Positions 22,529 to 34,422 of a DNA stretch of 64,000 nucleotides are shown here, one piece after another; within the stretch, counting starts at the first letter, position 1, and each line of letters starts with the position of its first letter. The translations under genes were made by a program, and so were the position numbers. Source of the stretch: Atriophallophorus winterbourni (lineage: Eukaryota; Platyhelminthes; Trematoda; Plagiorchiida; Microphallidae); assembly GCA_013407085.1 (NCBI GenBank), contig JACCGJ010003084.1:53402-117401 (forward strand), given 5' to 3'. Under the pieces are notes generated by a model that was not told where the DNA came from, did no database searches, and was given only the letters and a program-made list of their open reading frames with translations.

Positions 22529-24360
22529 ATGCCACATGATTCATCACTATATAAAGCAGTATCGATAACATGTTTTTTATACAAATGCGCAATGTTTAGT
22601 CAACATTTAGCGAAATTGATTAATATCTGTGTAGACAATTTCCCTGATCTCATTGCTGTGACTGAAACTTGGTCTCAATCGAGTGAGACCGATAGTAAAC
22701 TTTCTATGAATGTGGTGGAGTTGTAGGTGGTGTTTCGTTGTATTGTCACAAGCGACTAAATATAAACATCATCTCGGATAGTGATCTCTCACTCACTGAC
22801 ACGCTCTGGTGCTTACTTGACCAGGAATCTGGCGACAGCTGTACAATCTTGGCCATATGCCACTCACCAACACAACACAAATATATGCTAGTTGAAAGAC
22901 TTCAGCAATTCAACGTTCGGCAACAAGCTAAAATGCTAATCATCGGGACTTTAAACTTTGGCGGCTATACTGCAGAGGCCAGCATCCAGCAAGCTCACTG
23001 TAGCACAAACTTCGCGAAGTATTCGAACTAGTACCGTTGTACAACTACGTCTTCAGCCATACACGAATAAAAGTAACAGATCGGCCATCTCTTCTGGACT
23101 TTGTTTTGACTCCAAACGCATTGGTTATCGAATCAATCACCTACGAGGCTCCATTGTGGCGAAGTGTGTCGTGCTCATGTTATATTAGGACTGCAGTGCT
23201 TTGAGACAGCGATGAGAAGAAGGTCATCCGTAAAGTTGACTTTTGGAGACTCTGAGAAGCACTCTGTGAACTAAAAGTGATTTCAGTTACTCAAATACAC
23301 ATTACAACTCATTGCTAAACTAACTTCAGATGCAAATCCAATCAAACTCTAGATTTATTCGGAACAAAGATGTCCGCAACTTCTGATTTACTGTTCGCAG
23401 TAGAACCAGAAAATGAATTTCACTGAAAAGAGGAGCCTGAGGGATTCATTATAATCTTGCTACTCTTGCATCTTGGTTTCAATTTTGTTACCCTGCTCCC
23501 CTGCATCTCGAAAATTATGGAGCGCATCCTAACTGAGTGTATCGTAGGTCACCGTGAAACTAAAGAACTTTTATCAGCAGCGCAACATGGGTTTCACGGA
23601 AACAGATGTTGTCACTTAAATTTACGTATCACACTGGATGATTAGACAACGTCTCTTGACCTTGGATACCCGTTCATGCCTGCTATATTGTTGCGTCAAA
23701 GGCATTCGATAAGGTCATTCACAGCGTGCTTCAGCTAAAGCTAGTGCAATATGGAATAGCAGGAAACTTATTATCGTGGATAATGGATTATCTGATCGAT
23801 CGGCATGTGCGAGTCCGAATTGACGGCGTTCTATCAAAAAGAATCAGCGTCACAATCGGCGTCGCTCAAGAGTCAGTGCTCGGGCTTATCCTTTTGTTGT
23901 TTTACATAAATGATATTGCGCAAGTAGTACGATGCACGATGGTTCTTTTTCTGATGGCATAAATCCGATCGATTGTAGATTGTTTGATGCTGCAAGAACA
24001 TTTGGATGCCCTGCATCACTGGTCTCAACTAAATCAGATGCCTTTAAACGTATGTAACTGTAAAATGTTACAACTTGGACGACAATACAAACATACATAT
24101 AATCTTAGTCATGAAAACTTGACTTGGACCAGCGCTGATAAATATATCGGCATCTGGATTACTAATAACCTGAAGCCAAATAGTCATTGCGAGATAATCT
24201 TCAACAGTGCAAGCGGTATCTAGGGAATGGTGAGAAGGATATTTTGCCGGTTATCTGCTAAAACCCTCCCACCATTGTATTTACTTACATCCATTCAACG
24301 ATAGAACATATGATCCTAGTTTGAGAACCGTGGCTGCGTAAAGACATTGAATTGTTGGGT
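22529..24360 (+). mobile_element. CR1-type LINE, heavily degraded
   Basis: Plus-strand fragments in CR1 order: endonuclease start near 22600 (FPDLIAVTETWSQS), LIIGTLNFGG near 22940, palm start 23460-23640 (LPCISKIMERILTECIVG, AQHGFHGNRCCHLNL), 23726-23962 (LLSWIMDYLIDRHVRVRIDG, FYINDI), 23984-24223 (PLNVCNCKMLQLGRQYKH, KYIGIWITNNLKPNSHC). Frameshifts and stops throughout. Confidence 0.8.
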
Positions 24361-24857
24361 AAAATTTACCACTGAGCGTCGAAGCAAGTTGATGGGGTGC
24401 AGCGCATCCCATACCAAGAGCGTATGGCCACCTTTGAGTTGACCGATTTTATACAAATTAGAGAAAGGAGCGACATGATCCTAACACATAAAACACTGCG
24501 ATGAAAAATCAGCCTCTCCGCGATATGATAAAAGTTAGTACTCTTAAGAATACACGGAATCATTCAAGTTCTCTCGTTATACCGAAATCAAGACTCGATT
24601 ATACATGTCTTATCATCTTGGTGCGTAATTGCTATCATAAAATATTGTGAACGCTACTACGATCCGTGATCTCAAATCGAAACTTGATACTTATATCAAA
24701 CAGCACTCAAATATCGGCACTGTATATTGACCCCATATGACCCCACACAAATCAAACACCTCGATAGAATTTTGATTGCATCCTCTGTATTTGTTATAGA
24801 TGTCATCCAATGCTACATTTTAAGCGATCGCTTTTTTCATGATACAATTTTGATACC

Positions 24858-25990
24858 TGATTCAAATTCAAATTCAAAGTAATTCAAAGTTTTAATGGTC
24901 CAAAAAGTAAATACTTTACATTAACCACAGATTAAAAATATAGGGAATTCATAAAAACAGCACAAATGTTTTATACACATGGAAAGTCAGCATGTGTATT
25001 CAGGTGCAAGGTTGGGTTTGGTCAACATATACTTGTCAAGTTCAGCCTTGAACATGTTCAGGCTTGTTGCGCAAATGTTATGTGGGGGCAGGGAGTTCCA
25101 TAGAAAACAGACTCTGACAGCAAAGAAAAACCTTCGACAATTTGATCTGGATTGTGGAATAATTAACTTGTATCCATGCGATCTGCTACCACGTGCTTCT
25201 TGCCGATGAAACAGGTGTTCAAGTGGGTGATCCACTGTATGCAGAATGTTGAAAAGCAGGATCAAGTCACCCCTGAGACGACGGTACGAAAAGTCAAAGA
25301 GGTTTAGTGTTGCAATCCGCTCCTCGTATGGCCTGTTTTATAGCCCGGTCACCAGTTTTGTAGCGCGGTGGTATACCCGTTGCAGCAAGGTCATGTCCTT
25401 TTGTAACCATGGGAACCATGCTTGAACAGCATACTCCATTGTTGGTCTGATATAGGTGTTAATTATACGTGGGAGTATCTGCTTTGAGAAACGACCAAAG
25501 ATCCTTCTGAGTAATGCTAAGATTTGGCAGGACTTTTTGTATACAACAGAACAGTGCCGTGAAGACTTCAGGTTACTGCTAATCCACACGCCCAGGTCTT
25601 TCTCTTCAGTAACCCATGAAAGTTGCTGAGATCCCAGAAAGTATGTGAATTCGAATGATTTACCGACGTTCAACATTTTACATTTTTGGATGTTGAATGG
25701 TAAGCAGTTCCGCAAGGACCAATTATGAAGTGCTTCGAGATCTTTTTGGAGAATTTGGCAATCTTCTATAGTGCGTATGGTAGTCCAGACTTTGATGTCA
25801 TCCGCAAATAAAATGATTTTGCTGCGTACGATTTCGGGTATATCATTCGCGTGCACGAGGAAGAGTATTGGCCCCAAGTCCCAGCCTTGAGGCACGCCAC
25901 TTGTAACTTCTTCTCGAGTTTCACCAGACTGATTTTGGTAAACTAAATTTGTTAGTCGAAGTACATTTTCTTCATTTAACACAGAGTATT
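24858..25990 (-). mobile_element. CR1-type LINE, 5'-truncated, RT half well preserved
   Basis: The 25982-25338 minus-strand frame is open for 214 residues: TSGVPQGWDLGPILFLVHAN, ILFADDIKVW (catalytic block), FNIQKCKMLN, EEKDLGVWISSNLK, LRRIFGRFSKQILPRII and RPTMEYAVQAWFPW. It continues out of frame into 25265-24987 (FLWNSLPPHNICATSL). The 3' end carries a (TTCAAA)n tract near 24860-24880, which on the coding strand is (TTTGAA)n and matches the tail of the copy ending at 56.2 kb. Typical 5' truncation. Confidence 0.88.
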
Positions 25991-26329
25991 TACATATTTT
26001 TTCCTGAAACTAGTCAGTAGAAGCAAATTGTCCGAAAAAAATTCATTGTAGTTTCCAGTAGAAAAAGTATGAAAACCATCCATAAGATGTACCTACGAAA
26101 ATGAAATTTCACCGTTTAATGCATGTCATTGTAAACACTATCTAAACCCAAAATGTGAATGGTCGATTGCTAGGATGGTCGAACGTATTAAATGTTTAGT
26201 TTATCATTCGCCACAGAGTCGGCTAACTTCACTTATCGAAATGTAAGTTGCTGCAGAATCCTCTACATATGTCTGATAACTACTTGTCGAATTATTATTG
26301 TCATTCGATGAAGCACAGGCTAAAGTTAT

Positions 26330-27405
26330 ATGGCGATCATCACAGGGATGCTTGACTTGCACCAGCAAGCAACAATACTAATTATGGGTGATTTTAACCT
26401 GCCTTCCCTTTATCTCAAAGACGTTTACTCATCACAAACTCTAGAATACCGATTTAGAGAGGTACTATATTCAGTCCCTTTATACAACCATGTTCACGTA
26501 TGCACTCAGCGATAGGTTCTGCCCGCCCTTCCGTCTTGGATTTGGTGTTAACATCGGGAGAACAATATGTTGAAGCTATCGGATTTCAGACACCGCTGCG
26601 TCTTAGTGACCATTCACTGCGTGATTTCGATTGTTTGCAGTACTCTAAATGGGGTGGTTCGTAGTGTAGATAAATTGGCCCCAAGTAAATCTGTCGTGCA
26701 GATTCAGCATTGGCGGACGGACCACATTAGCCCTGTCTCGTAAATTTTCTGAAACTGAAGATCGACGAGAACTAGCCGATCGTTCCTAAAAGATCCGAAC
26801 ATAAAATTAGTTTTTTTTGTCCGCAGCAGAACAGCAGCTGAAGCAAGCAGCGTGGATGCAGCATAAAGGCAAGAATACTTCTACATCTTGACAAAATTTT
26901 CGTATGTTACGCAACAAAATTACTTCACTTATCCGAAAGGTAAAGAAAGCGCACCAATTGATGCTGCTGTCAAAAATGTAACGCAATAAATTTCCCAAAC
27001 TAAATGTAAGAAAATCCCCAGATGCGGAAGCATCACACCGAATGTGACCAGGTTCTGTCATCGTTAGCTTTGTAAACCGCTTTCCAGCCTGTTTAACTAT
27101 TCGTTGCCTAAGGGAGTGGTAGCGAAAGATTGAAAGTACAGCGTGATAACACCTATATTCAACGGCGGCTGCCGATCTGACGCTGCAAATAATCGTCCCG
27201 CCACACTAATATCTGTTATTGGTAAGGTCATGGAACGAATAGAATAGAAATAATGGTTGCACACTTTGAATTGCGTAATTTGGATTCGCCAGGGCAACAT
27301 GTATTTTAATATCATTGCATTTGTCTTACAAATCTTCTCATTTCGTTGGACGACTGGACGAAGGAGTTTGATAGCATTTCTGGCATTCACGTCTTTTACT
27401 TAAAC
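26330..27405 (+). mobile_element. CR1-type LINE, degraded and deleted
   Basis: Shows ILIMGDFNLPSLYLKD and EYRFREVLYSVPLYNHVHVC, closely matching 53.7-53.85 kb, then SDHS-like and linker sequence, and RT pieces up to LDDWTKEFDS. Compared with the 52-56 kb copy it lacks the block equivalent to about 54.37-54.60 kb. Ends where RTE-type sequence takes over at about 27.4 kb. Confidence 0.8.
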
Positions 27406-28115
27406 AGAAAGAAGGGCTTAGTCCGTTTTAACGGTTTCAGTTCAGAAGCCATTAAAATTCACCGAGGCGTCAAACAAAGATGTGTTCTTGCTCCCACGCT
27501 GTTCGGCATTATCATTGCTATGCTTTTTAATCACGATTTCAGGACGATAACAGAAGGCTTTTACCTACGCACGGGAAGTGATGGCAAGCTTTCAAACCTA
27601 AACCGGTTAAGAGCACAAACCAAGGCCCGGGATGTGCTATCTGTGACCTGCTGTTTGCTGACGATGCATCCATTATCGCTCATTCCGAAGAACACATCCG
27701 GTCGCTAATGGAATGTTTTTCGTCTGCATGCAAAGAATTTGGCCCAACAATCATCATGAGCAAGAACAAAGTCCATTTTTAAGGGATTGTATCGCCTTCA
27801 ATCATCACTGATGGAAACTGTCATCTTGAACCAGTACATTATTTCACATATCTTGGATCAACCATTGCAGTTAGCCTCTCGCCAGATACGACTGTGGATA
27901 TGGTGATTGGCTAGTCACTTTGTCTCGATTAAACCCTTGTGTATGGGGAAATCGCAAGTTAACAGTGATGACAAAGATGATTGTATACAGCGCATGCGTA
28001 CTAAATGCCTAACTGTAAGGCAGTGAAACATGAATCATCAACGAAACAAACAAATGAATGCTGAATACTTTCCAGTTATGAAGCATCCGCCGTATCTTGA
28101 ACTTATCGCGTTTGC
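27406..28115 (+). mobile_element. RTE-type LINE reverse transcriptase fragment
   Basis: Plus strand: KIHRGVKQRCVLAPTLFGII, then in shifting frames LLFADDASIIAHSEEHI, ACKEFGPTIIMSKNKV and YFTYLGSTIAVSLSPDT. This is the palm-to-thumb order of RTE-clade RTs. It joins the CR1 piece before it without a gap, producing one chimeric open frame of 120 residues across the join (27346-27708). Confidence 0.8.
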
Positions 28116-28123
28116 TAAAGTGC

Positions 28124-30360
28124 TGCAGTGGACCCAAAAATAGTCTAGCACTACACACAAATGGCAAAATGGAAAGAACTCACTAAAAGACCAAAGGAAC
28201 AAATGTCCAAATAAAGATCCGTGAAGTCCAACGGTAGGGAGTTGTGACTGCCGTTTTAGGTATGTCTTCCTCGGCTACCGGGATGTGGTAATAAGCACGA
28301 ACTAGATCAAGCTTACTAAGGATCATTTTGGCACAAAGAATCGAAGAAAAATCTTGTATATGTGGCACTGGATATCTTTCTGGGACTGTTTGATTGTTAA
28401 GATCACGGTAGTCGCCACATGGCCCACAGGCATCTGAAGTCGTCTTGGGAACCATATGAAGTGGTGACGACCAGGAGCTGGAAGAAGGACGGATGATCCC
28501 GAGCTCTAGCATGTGCTCAAATTTGGCTCTTGCGATCTTGAGTTTGGACAGGTGAAGTCGCCTAGGTCTGAAGGAGACTGGTGGTCCGCTAGTGACAATG
28601 TGATGTTTCACGGAGTGGGTCACTTTGTCTGTCGGTCGTGGGGGCTGGATGGGAATCCATAAAGTATAGCACTAAAAGTCGAAGTTTCTGGAGTGACAGC
28701 TTTGATACATGACACCTGTGAAGAGGTTGTCGTATCTAATAATCTACGCTGTTCTACTTTGACAGTTAGACCAAAGTGAGACAGAAAATCGATACCGATT
28801 ATTTGGCAAATAACCTCCGCGATGAGAAACACCCAGGGAAAACTGCGTCTTAGTCCTAAGTTGCGGGTTATCAGGCGTTGTCCGTAAGTGTTAATACGAA
28901 TGCCATTTGCTGCCTGAAGAGTGTAAAACGACGGTTTAAAGGTGCTGGATGTGGAGGTATGACGCTAATTTCAGCGCCAGTATCGACTAGGAAACACAGG
29001 CCACTCGCTTTGTCTGTAATAAAGAATCGGCGATTCGGGTTTGGTGGGCTGGCAACAGTCGTTATCGTTACTAGCTGGCCCGTGATTTTGACGGTTTTTG
29101 AACACGGGGAGTTGCACTTTGAGGCTTTATCCCCATATCGTTTGTGATACCAACATATGCGCGGATGTCTTGGAGATCTAGACTTAGATCTTGAGCGAGG
29201 TCGGTTGCGAGATTTCGATAAAAGTGAATTTATCCCTAGGGTAATTGGGCCACTTGTTCTTTCAACTCTGTACAAGAACATTGAGGGGTGCTGTGTGCAG
29301 AAACTTCCGTAATTTGGTCAGACTTTTTAGCTTCAATAATCTTATCCGCTGCTTGCGCTAGCTCGTCTAGTGGCACGTAGGTATTCAAACCCGCTAGAAC
29401 TTGGCGTGTGTCAGATTGAAGATTCTTTAACCACAACTGATAAAAATACTTTCGTCCATTTTTTACCGCCATGTAGCTCTTTCATATGGCGAATTAATTG
29501 AGAGGGTTTTCTATCGCCAAGCTGCATCTGTGAGAATAGGGTGTCGAGCTTTTGCTGCTCAGAGATACCAAGTCGTTCTATCAGTGCGGATTTCAACTTT
29601 TCGTATGGATCATCCTCGGGCATGGCACGAACTAAGTCACTGAGTTCTTCAGCTACCTCGAGTGGGAGTATGCGCACCACGTGAGAAAACATAATAGCCT
29701 GATCAGTGATGTTATATATACGAAAAGTAGCTTCGATTTGACCAAACCATAAACGTGGATTAGATGCACCAAAACGGGTAATGAGCACGAAATATACTGT
29801 GATTGTAGGAATGTAAGATCTTTACTTAAAGAGGAATCGCTTATGATGGCGGTGTTAAGTGAGTATTCCAAAAAATAAGCCAAACGTTTACAAATACGAA
29901 GTTATCGTAAATGAAAAAAAGCAGTTTGTAGGAGTAGACGGGCTCACTAATTATGTAGTGGACCAAAAAATAGTCTAGCACTACACATAAAATCGCACAC
30001 AAAATGGAAAGAACTCACTAAAAGACCAAGGGAGCAAATGTCCAAATAAAGATCCGTGAAGTCCAACGGTAGCGAAGTTATACACACAGGAAAAGTCCAA
30101 GAGATGATGGAATCCAAGGTGCAGAAAGCGCTAAAATGTTGGAGGATCCGTTAACCATAATTCCGGCACGCGGCGACCCACGCAAGCTCCGCAACAAAGT
30201 CTGAATTCCAAATTGTATTAACCGCCAAAACGTATATTGTACAAGCATTAATACAGATGAAGCATACATGGCCAAAAAACGAATAACTGTACAAGGCCAA
30301 AATTGTATGTACAAAATACGAAGTTACAAAGTGGAAGCATTTCACTAAAACAGGTCTACA
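28124..30360 (-). mobile_element. Ty3/gypsy LTR retrotransposon, internally deleted
   Basis: On the minus strand: 5' LTR 30360-29954 (407 bp), gag-like frame 29788-29236 (ASNPRLWFGQIEATF, QKLDTLFSQMQLGDRKPSQL), a C/H-containing knuckle and aspartic protease 29281-28871 (protease motif LVDTGAEISVIP), and RT start 28623-28183 (LGIIRPSSSSWSSPLHMVPK, CGDYRDLNNQT, YPVPHIQDF, LDLVRAYYHIPV). RT then stops and is joined at about 28240 to a 3' LTR remnant (28240-28124). The RT active site, RNase H and integrase are absent. No envelope-like frame. Confidence 0.85.
29954..30360 (-). repeat. gypsy 5' LTR
   Basis: Matches the solo LTR at 16081-16490 along its length with small indels. It begins with TGTAGTGGACC on the plus strand and ends near GGTCTACA. 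It sits immediately 5' of the gag-like frame in the minus orientation. Confidence 0.85.
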
Positions 30361-30540
30361 GCACATGGTCACCCTACTACGGCACGCGCCACCTACGGCG
30401 GCTGGGTCATGTGTGCAGAATAAGAAATGGTTGTATTCCAAAAGATATACTCTGCGGTGGGTTTAAATCATGGTTTTGATCATTGAACATAAGGCAGTTT
30501 CGTTGCAAATACGTTTGAAAAAGGTAAATTAAAGCTTTTG

Positions 30541-30680
30541 ACATTGATCCCACGAGTTAGGAAGAAATTGCACTTGACCGCTTACTTTGAAGGCATTGTG
30601 TAAAGCGCCGTCTGCAAGCAGGGGAGGAGCAGACACAACTCTCGACTGCTAATTGTATATCACATCGTCAGCGCACAACA
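30541..30680 (+). mobile_element. RTE LINE 3' end scrap
   Basis: Nucleotide similarity to 15.29-15.40 kb (GAAGAAATTGCACTTGACCG, GGGGAGGAGCAGA), the C-terminal and 3' tail region of the RTE family. Confidence 0.55.
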
Positions 30681-30881
30681 AAATCGAGCGCTGGATAGAG
30701 ATTGTTCATCCCGCATCGGACTGTCTAGTCATTCGAACAGTTGTAAAGCATGTACACATGTGCTTATGATGTACATACATGCAGTCAACCAAACAATATT
30801 TTTTTATTTTTATTTTCATTTTCGATAATTTTATTCAAATCATTATATTTCCATGTTTGTACTATGCAATTCACTTTACAG

Positions 30882-30914
30882 TTGAGGAAACTGACGCCGA
30901 TTCTCAACCGCTGC
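30882..30914 (+). CDS. candidate 33-base microexon
   Basis: Flanked by CTTTACAG and GTATGT and divisible by three. In phase 1 it reads EETDADSQPL after a split leucine codon. That phase accepts exon 3 of the secreted-protein gene, but does not feed the exon at 34423, which needs phase 2. An acidic stretch is also found just before the matching point in insulysin-type proteins, so it could belong to the M16-like gene. Ownership is unresolved. Confidence 0.35.
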
Positions 30915-30979
30915 GTATGTTTTTATCCATAAACTTATTAAGCCCACATATGAAGATTTTCGTGCTTATAAAATAATTT

Positions 30980-32740
30980 TCGATAATTTATGCGCCCATA
31001 TAAGCATATAAGCTTCTTTTAACATCTTTGTCATTAACCTGGTCGGCAATTGAAATTATCACACTAGATTTCGAAATGAACAAATTTTTTGAATACTTTA
31101 TTACTTCTGTCAAATTTCATTGTGAATTTGAATGAGGTAATCAAATTAACTATATCGATATTTTGCTTTTGATACTTCTCTTTCGACTTAGTATTTTTCT
31201 GAACATTTATTATTACAAAAACCGCATTTGCAATATCCAATATCACGTTCACATCTGAAGTTCTAATAAGCAAGTATTACCCATCAAATACTTTTATAAA
31301 GCTATGAGATCGACACCGAACATTATTTCACTCACATTCCCGACTTGATTTCCACAGAAAATGTAAATTTTACTCAATAATCTACTCCGTACTTTTGCTG
31401 ATGCTCACTTTTTACTTTTCGCGTTTGAGCTGAACATCCAACAGAGAAAAAAATGGCTAAACGTACATTGATTTGCTTTTGTGCTGGCTTTATGGATTAG
31501 CAAACTTGCTTGGTGCATCTGATGACGCAATCGAGCGAGTATCGATTAAAGCCGATATAGTTACAGATTATTATTCATCCAGTCTCTCAGTTAAATATGC
31601 AGTAAACTTCATACAGACCCTGGTTAGTTGCTGCTTCGTTCACAATTAAAACCGGGTTGTTAGTTTCAACTCGATGGCGATTGTCGCCAGGATCGAGTAT
31701 TTATTACAGCATTGATTGTAGTAATGATGGGTTCTTCTTAACAGAGATAGGAGATAATCTGTTACCTCACGCCATACTGTTAGCGTTAAATACTTGGCGA
31801 GCGAATTGATGTACATGTACAAAAAGGAACAAAGCAAAAAGATTAGGACCTGTGATATATGAAATAAAACAGTTAACGCAGGCAGAACTTGGCAGTTACA
31901 AGAAATATCACAAAAGGACATATTTCAATTATGTCGCATTCAGTCATTATTCAGGCGTGCGAGACATCTTATTTTATCTAATAATCTTCATATTATATTT
32001 CACCCGATGATTTAATGTTTTTAAATTTTAAATTACCTAATGAATACCTAGTTTTAAAAAGATGACCTGGTTATAGTTGTTGTCCATCTTCGGTCAATGT
32101 CGACCATGATTTTTCCATGTTCCACAGCTTTTCGAATGACTAAACAATGAGGTTCGGGAGGAGCCTCCTCTCCCACAGCGCTCGCAACGATAGGTTATAG
32201 GTTATGATAATCAGAAATTTAACGAAATTGAATTGAAATTTCTAAATCAATATACTTGTGATTTCGTACATCAATTAAACAGAATAGTTATATTACAATA
32301 CACTCCGTTATTTTGAAATGTACTCGGTTTTAAAAATTAATTATACGCGTGGATTTGAAATTTCAGTTGAAGACCATCTCATTCCAATGAAAAATTTCCA
32401 CTTTGTCAAAACATGTGGGTTTTTGATTTTTATTTCATCAGATTTGATAGTATGACCATAGGCATATTGTGCTATAATAAGCATGGAGTTAATTTTTATC
32501 TGTGAATTATTATCCTGAGTTATTTGGAAGCAATTTGTTGTTATTATAGATATGTAATAATGATATTTTCTTACTAAATGAGAGCAAATATGTGCGAATG
32601 TTTGTTGTTTAACTCAGAGAGTAGCACTCCAATGTTTCACATCACATTAAAATGCACTAAACGACATAGAAAAATAAATAATGTTATGCCCACGTCATTG
32701 AAAAGACGTATCAGAAAACCTGATTTACCACACCACAACA
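30980..32740. other. AT-rich region with one dispersed-repeat copy
   Basis: No supported gene. At 32077-32170 lies a copy of a dispersed repeat (TTGTCCATCTTCGGTCAATG, CGAATGACTAAACAAT, TTCGGGAGG) also seen at 40.68, 45.74 and 46.80 kb; its class is unknown. Confidence 0.5.
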
Positions 32741-32744
32741 AACT

Positions 32745-32965
32745 ATGATTGCTTCCATCAACCGTACACAATGAAAGAGATCTACGAGAAATGTTGCTAA
32801 ACGCCTACATGCAACGAAGTAGCTCCGAATCACCCTGGCGTGTTTACCCCGATATTCCCTGGTGCGAGAGAAACAGCACAACCACTGATCGTGGAAACAA
32901 TTCCTTCCTTAGACTTGTCTTACTCGGGATTCCAGAAATCATTGGCTCTAGCTACAACAAAACGC
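32745..32965 (+). mobile_element. CR1 ORF1 fragment
   Basis: Translation gives MLLNAYMQR, RVYPDIPWCERNS and LVLLGIPEI, matching VLLNAYILRGVPE, IHADLPCWERK and IVILGVPED of the CR1 ORF1 at 52.7-52.9 kb. Confidence 0.72.
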
Positions 32966-33217
32966 ATAATAGATTCCTTACTTTAATTATGAACTTTTCC
33001 TTGTAAGCTGCGGTCGATCTCGGAAGTACAACCGCATGGATTCAAAGCAGCTGAAAGTGACCCTTCTTAACAAAGCCATGGCCGATAGACTAAAATGAGA
33101 GATCTTACGTGTATCCATTGCGTTTTCACTACCAACCATCTTTTACTGGTTAGAATCAATGGATGTATTATATAACTTAAATTGCATTTAAAAGTTTCCT
33201 ATGAAAAATGCTCATTT

Positions 33218-33505
33218 GCATGGATTTCCATCACACACTCCGCGACAGGTTTCACGCTGTTTGTACTCATCACTAGTACGATCAGGATCTGCACAAACTT
33301 GAAACAGTGGAAGAATGGTTAGCAAGTTGCGCTTGTATACCACTTTTGGATAAGATTGGCACGACAAAAATTTTCAATCACGGTGCTCAAACGCATGTAA
33401 ATATAGGGTTTTAATCTCTGATCATGAACATGAAAATGATTGAACAGATTGGTCGTACCCACCCCATCGAACAGTGGCATACCAGCGCAACTTGTTCTCC
33501 TATGA
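33218..33505 (-). repeat. hammerhead satellite subfamily B monomer
   Basis: On the minus strand, about 1.2 units: CATGTTCATGATC, CCCTATATTTACA, GTGGTATACAAGCGC, CCACTGTTTCAAG, then a ribozyme-like block GTGATGAGTAC, GTGAAACCTGTC, GCGG and GTGTGTGATGGAAAT. The core C3 is replaced by G and the triplet is GUC. Related to, but distinct from, the array unit. Confidence 0.7.
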
Positions 33506-33934
33506 AAACGTTAAACTTCAGTAAACAATTCGTCTTCACGATAGAAAAATATCGTCAATACTATCCAAAATAGATGGCCGCCATTCACAGAAGATCTCAA
33601 TGAAACATTAGTTTAAGCCACCATTAATGTTCTGAAGCTGGTCATAGTAGTCAGTGGTGATACACAGGAAGGATAAATCTAGATTACCGATACAGTTTTT
33701 TCGAATTGCAAAATTTCCCTGAAAACTGAATTTTGCACATGAACATGTTAAGTGTTTTTAAACATATCTAACTAATTGTGAAAATTTCACATTGTCATCA
33801 TGAATCACACATTGCCGACTTGTTGCATGCTAAGTTGGCAAGGGTATGCCCTATGGCGTCAACCTCTAAGGCAAACTTGGTGCAAAGAGGTGTTTGAAAT
33901 AAATATTAAACATTTCCAAGAAAGAATATTTCAG

Positions 33935-34155
33935 TTAGACAAAGTTTCTTTCGGCGAACTACGATATTCATATAAAAATCACAGAGTGATTCTTATCCAA
34001 GGGTTCAAGACGCTCAAAATGACCAACGTATTATGGGGATCATATGTCCAGCACTTAAAAACTACTACCGGTGTCTGGCTGTTTGCCGTCATCAGGTGAA
34101 AACAGGAGCCTCAGGCTCAGTGAGCCTCGAAACAGTGGTAAAGTGGTAAACAGAT
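33935..34155 (-). repeat. hammerhead satellite unit, minus strand, left half of inverted pair
   Basis: Read on the minus strand: TTTACCACTTTACCACTG, CACCTGATGACGGC, AAACAGCC, AGACACCGGTAGTAG, then the GTCTTGAAC and AATCACTCTGTGATT parts of the unit. The GAAA box has become GACA, which should abolish activity. The next unit, on the plus strand, starts within about 10 bases. Confidence 0.8.
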
Positions 34156-34159
34156 TTAT

Positions 34160-34415
34160 ACTTGAATGACACATTGGACTTTTATAAGCGCCTCAAGCGC
34201 TTGATCAGGTTTCACTTTGCGATTATTTATTTGAATATCGTGGTTCGTCGTACGAACAATATTTAAAAGTGGCATACAAGTATATCATTTTTACAAATTT
34301 ATTACTGTTTCAACGCTAACTAAACTTGATCCTACAGTCTCCACCTGATGATGGCAAACGGCCAGAAACCGGTAGTGGTGTGTACGGGCTGGTGATGTGA
34401 GCACCACAATATAAT
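34160..34415 (+). repeat. hammerhead satellite unit, plus strand, right half of inverted pair
   Basis: Nearly a complete unit: TTATAAGCGCCTCAAGCGC, TTTCACTTTGCGATT, GTGGTTCGTCGTACGAAC, AAGTGGCATACAAG, TTACTGTTTCAACGC, and the ribozyme block at 34332-34385. It lies just upstream of the first M16-like exon at 34423. Confidence 0.85.
34332..34385 (+). ncRNA. type I hammerhead ribozyme, consensus core, dispersed copy
   Basis: The best match to the textbook core in the window. CCAC 34341-34344, CTGATGA 34345-34351, a perfect four-pair stem II TGGC/GCCA (34352-34355 with 34361-34364) capped by AAACG, GAAA 34365-34368, CCGG, then triplet GTA with scission predicted after A34374, and GTGG 34375-34378 closing stem I. 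The outer TAC/GTA pairs extend stem I beyond the internal loop. Stem III has two pairs and no loop. Confidence 0.82.
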
Positions 34416-34422
34416 AATTCAG

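Noticed and set aside
33800..34099. 99-residue frame as an M16-like upstream exon
   Set aside because: Its second half is the reverse complement of a satellite unit, and the first half has no acceptor or family motif.
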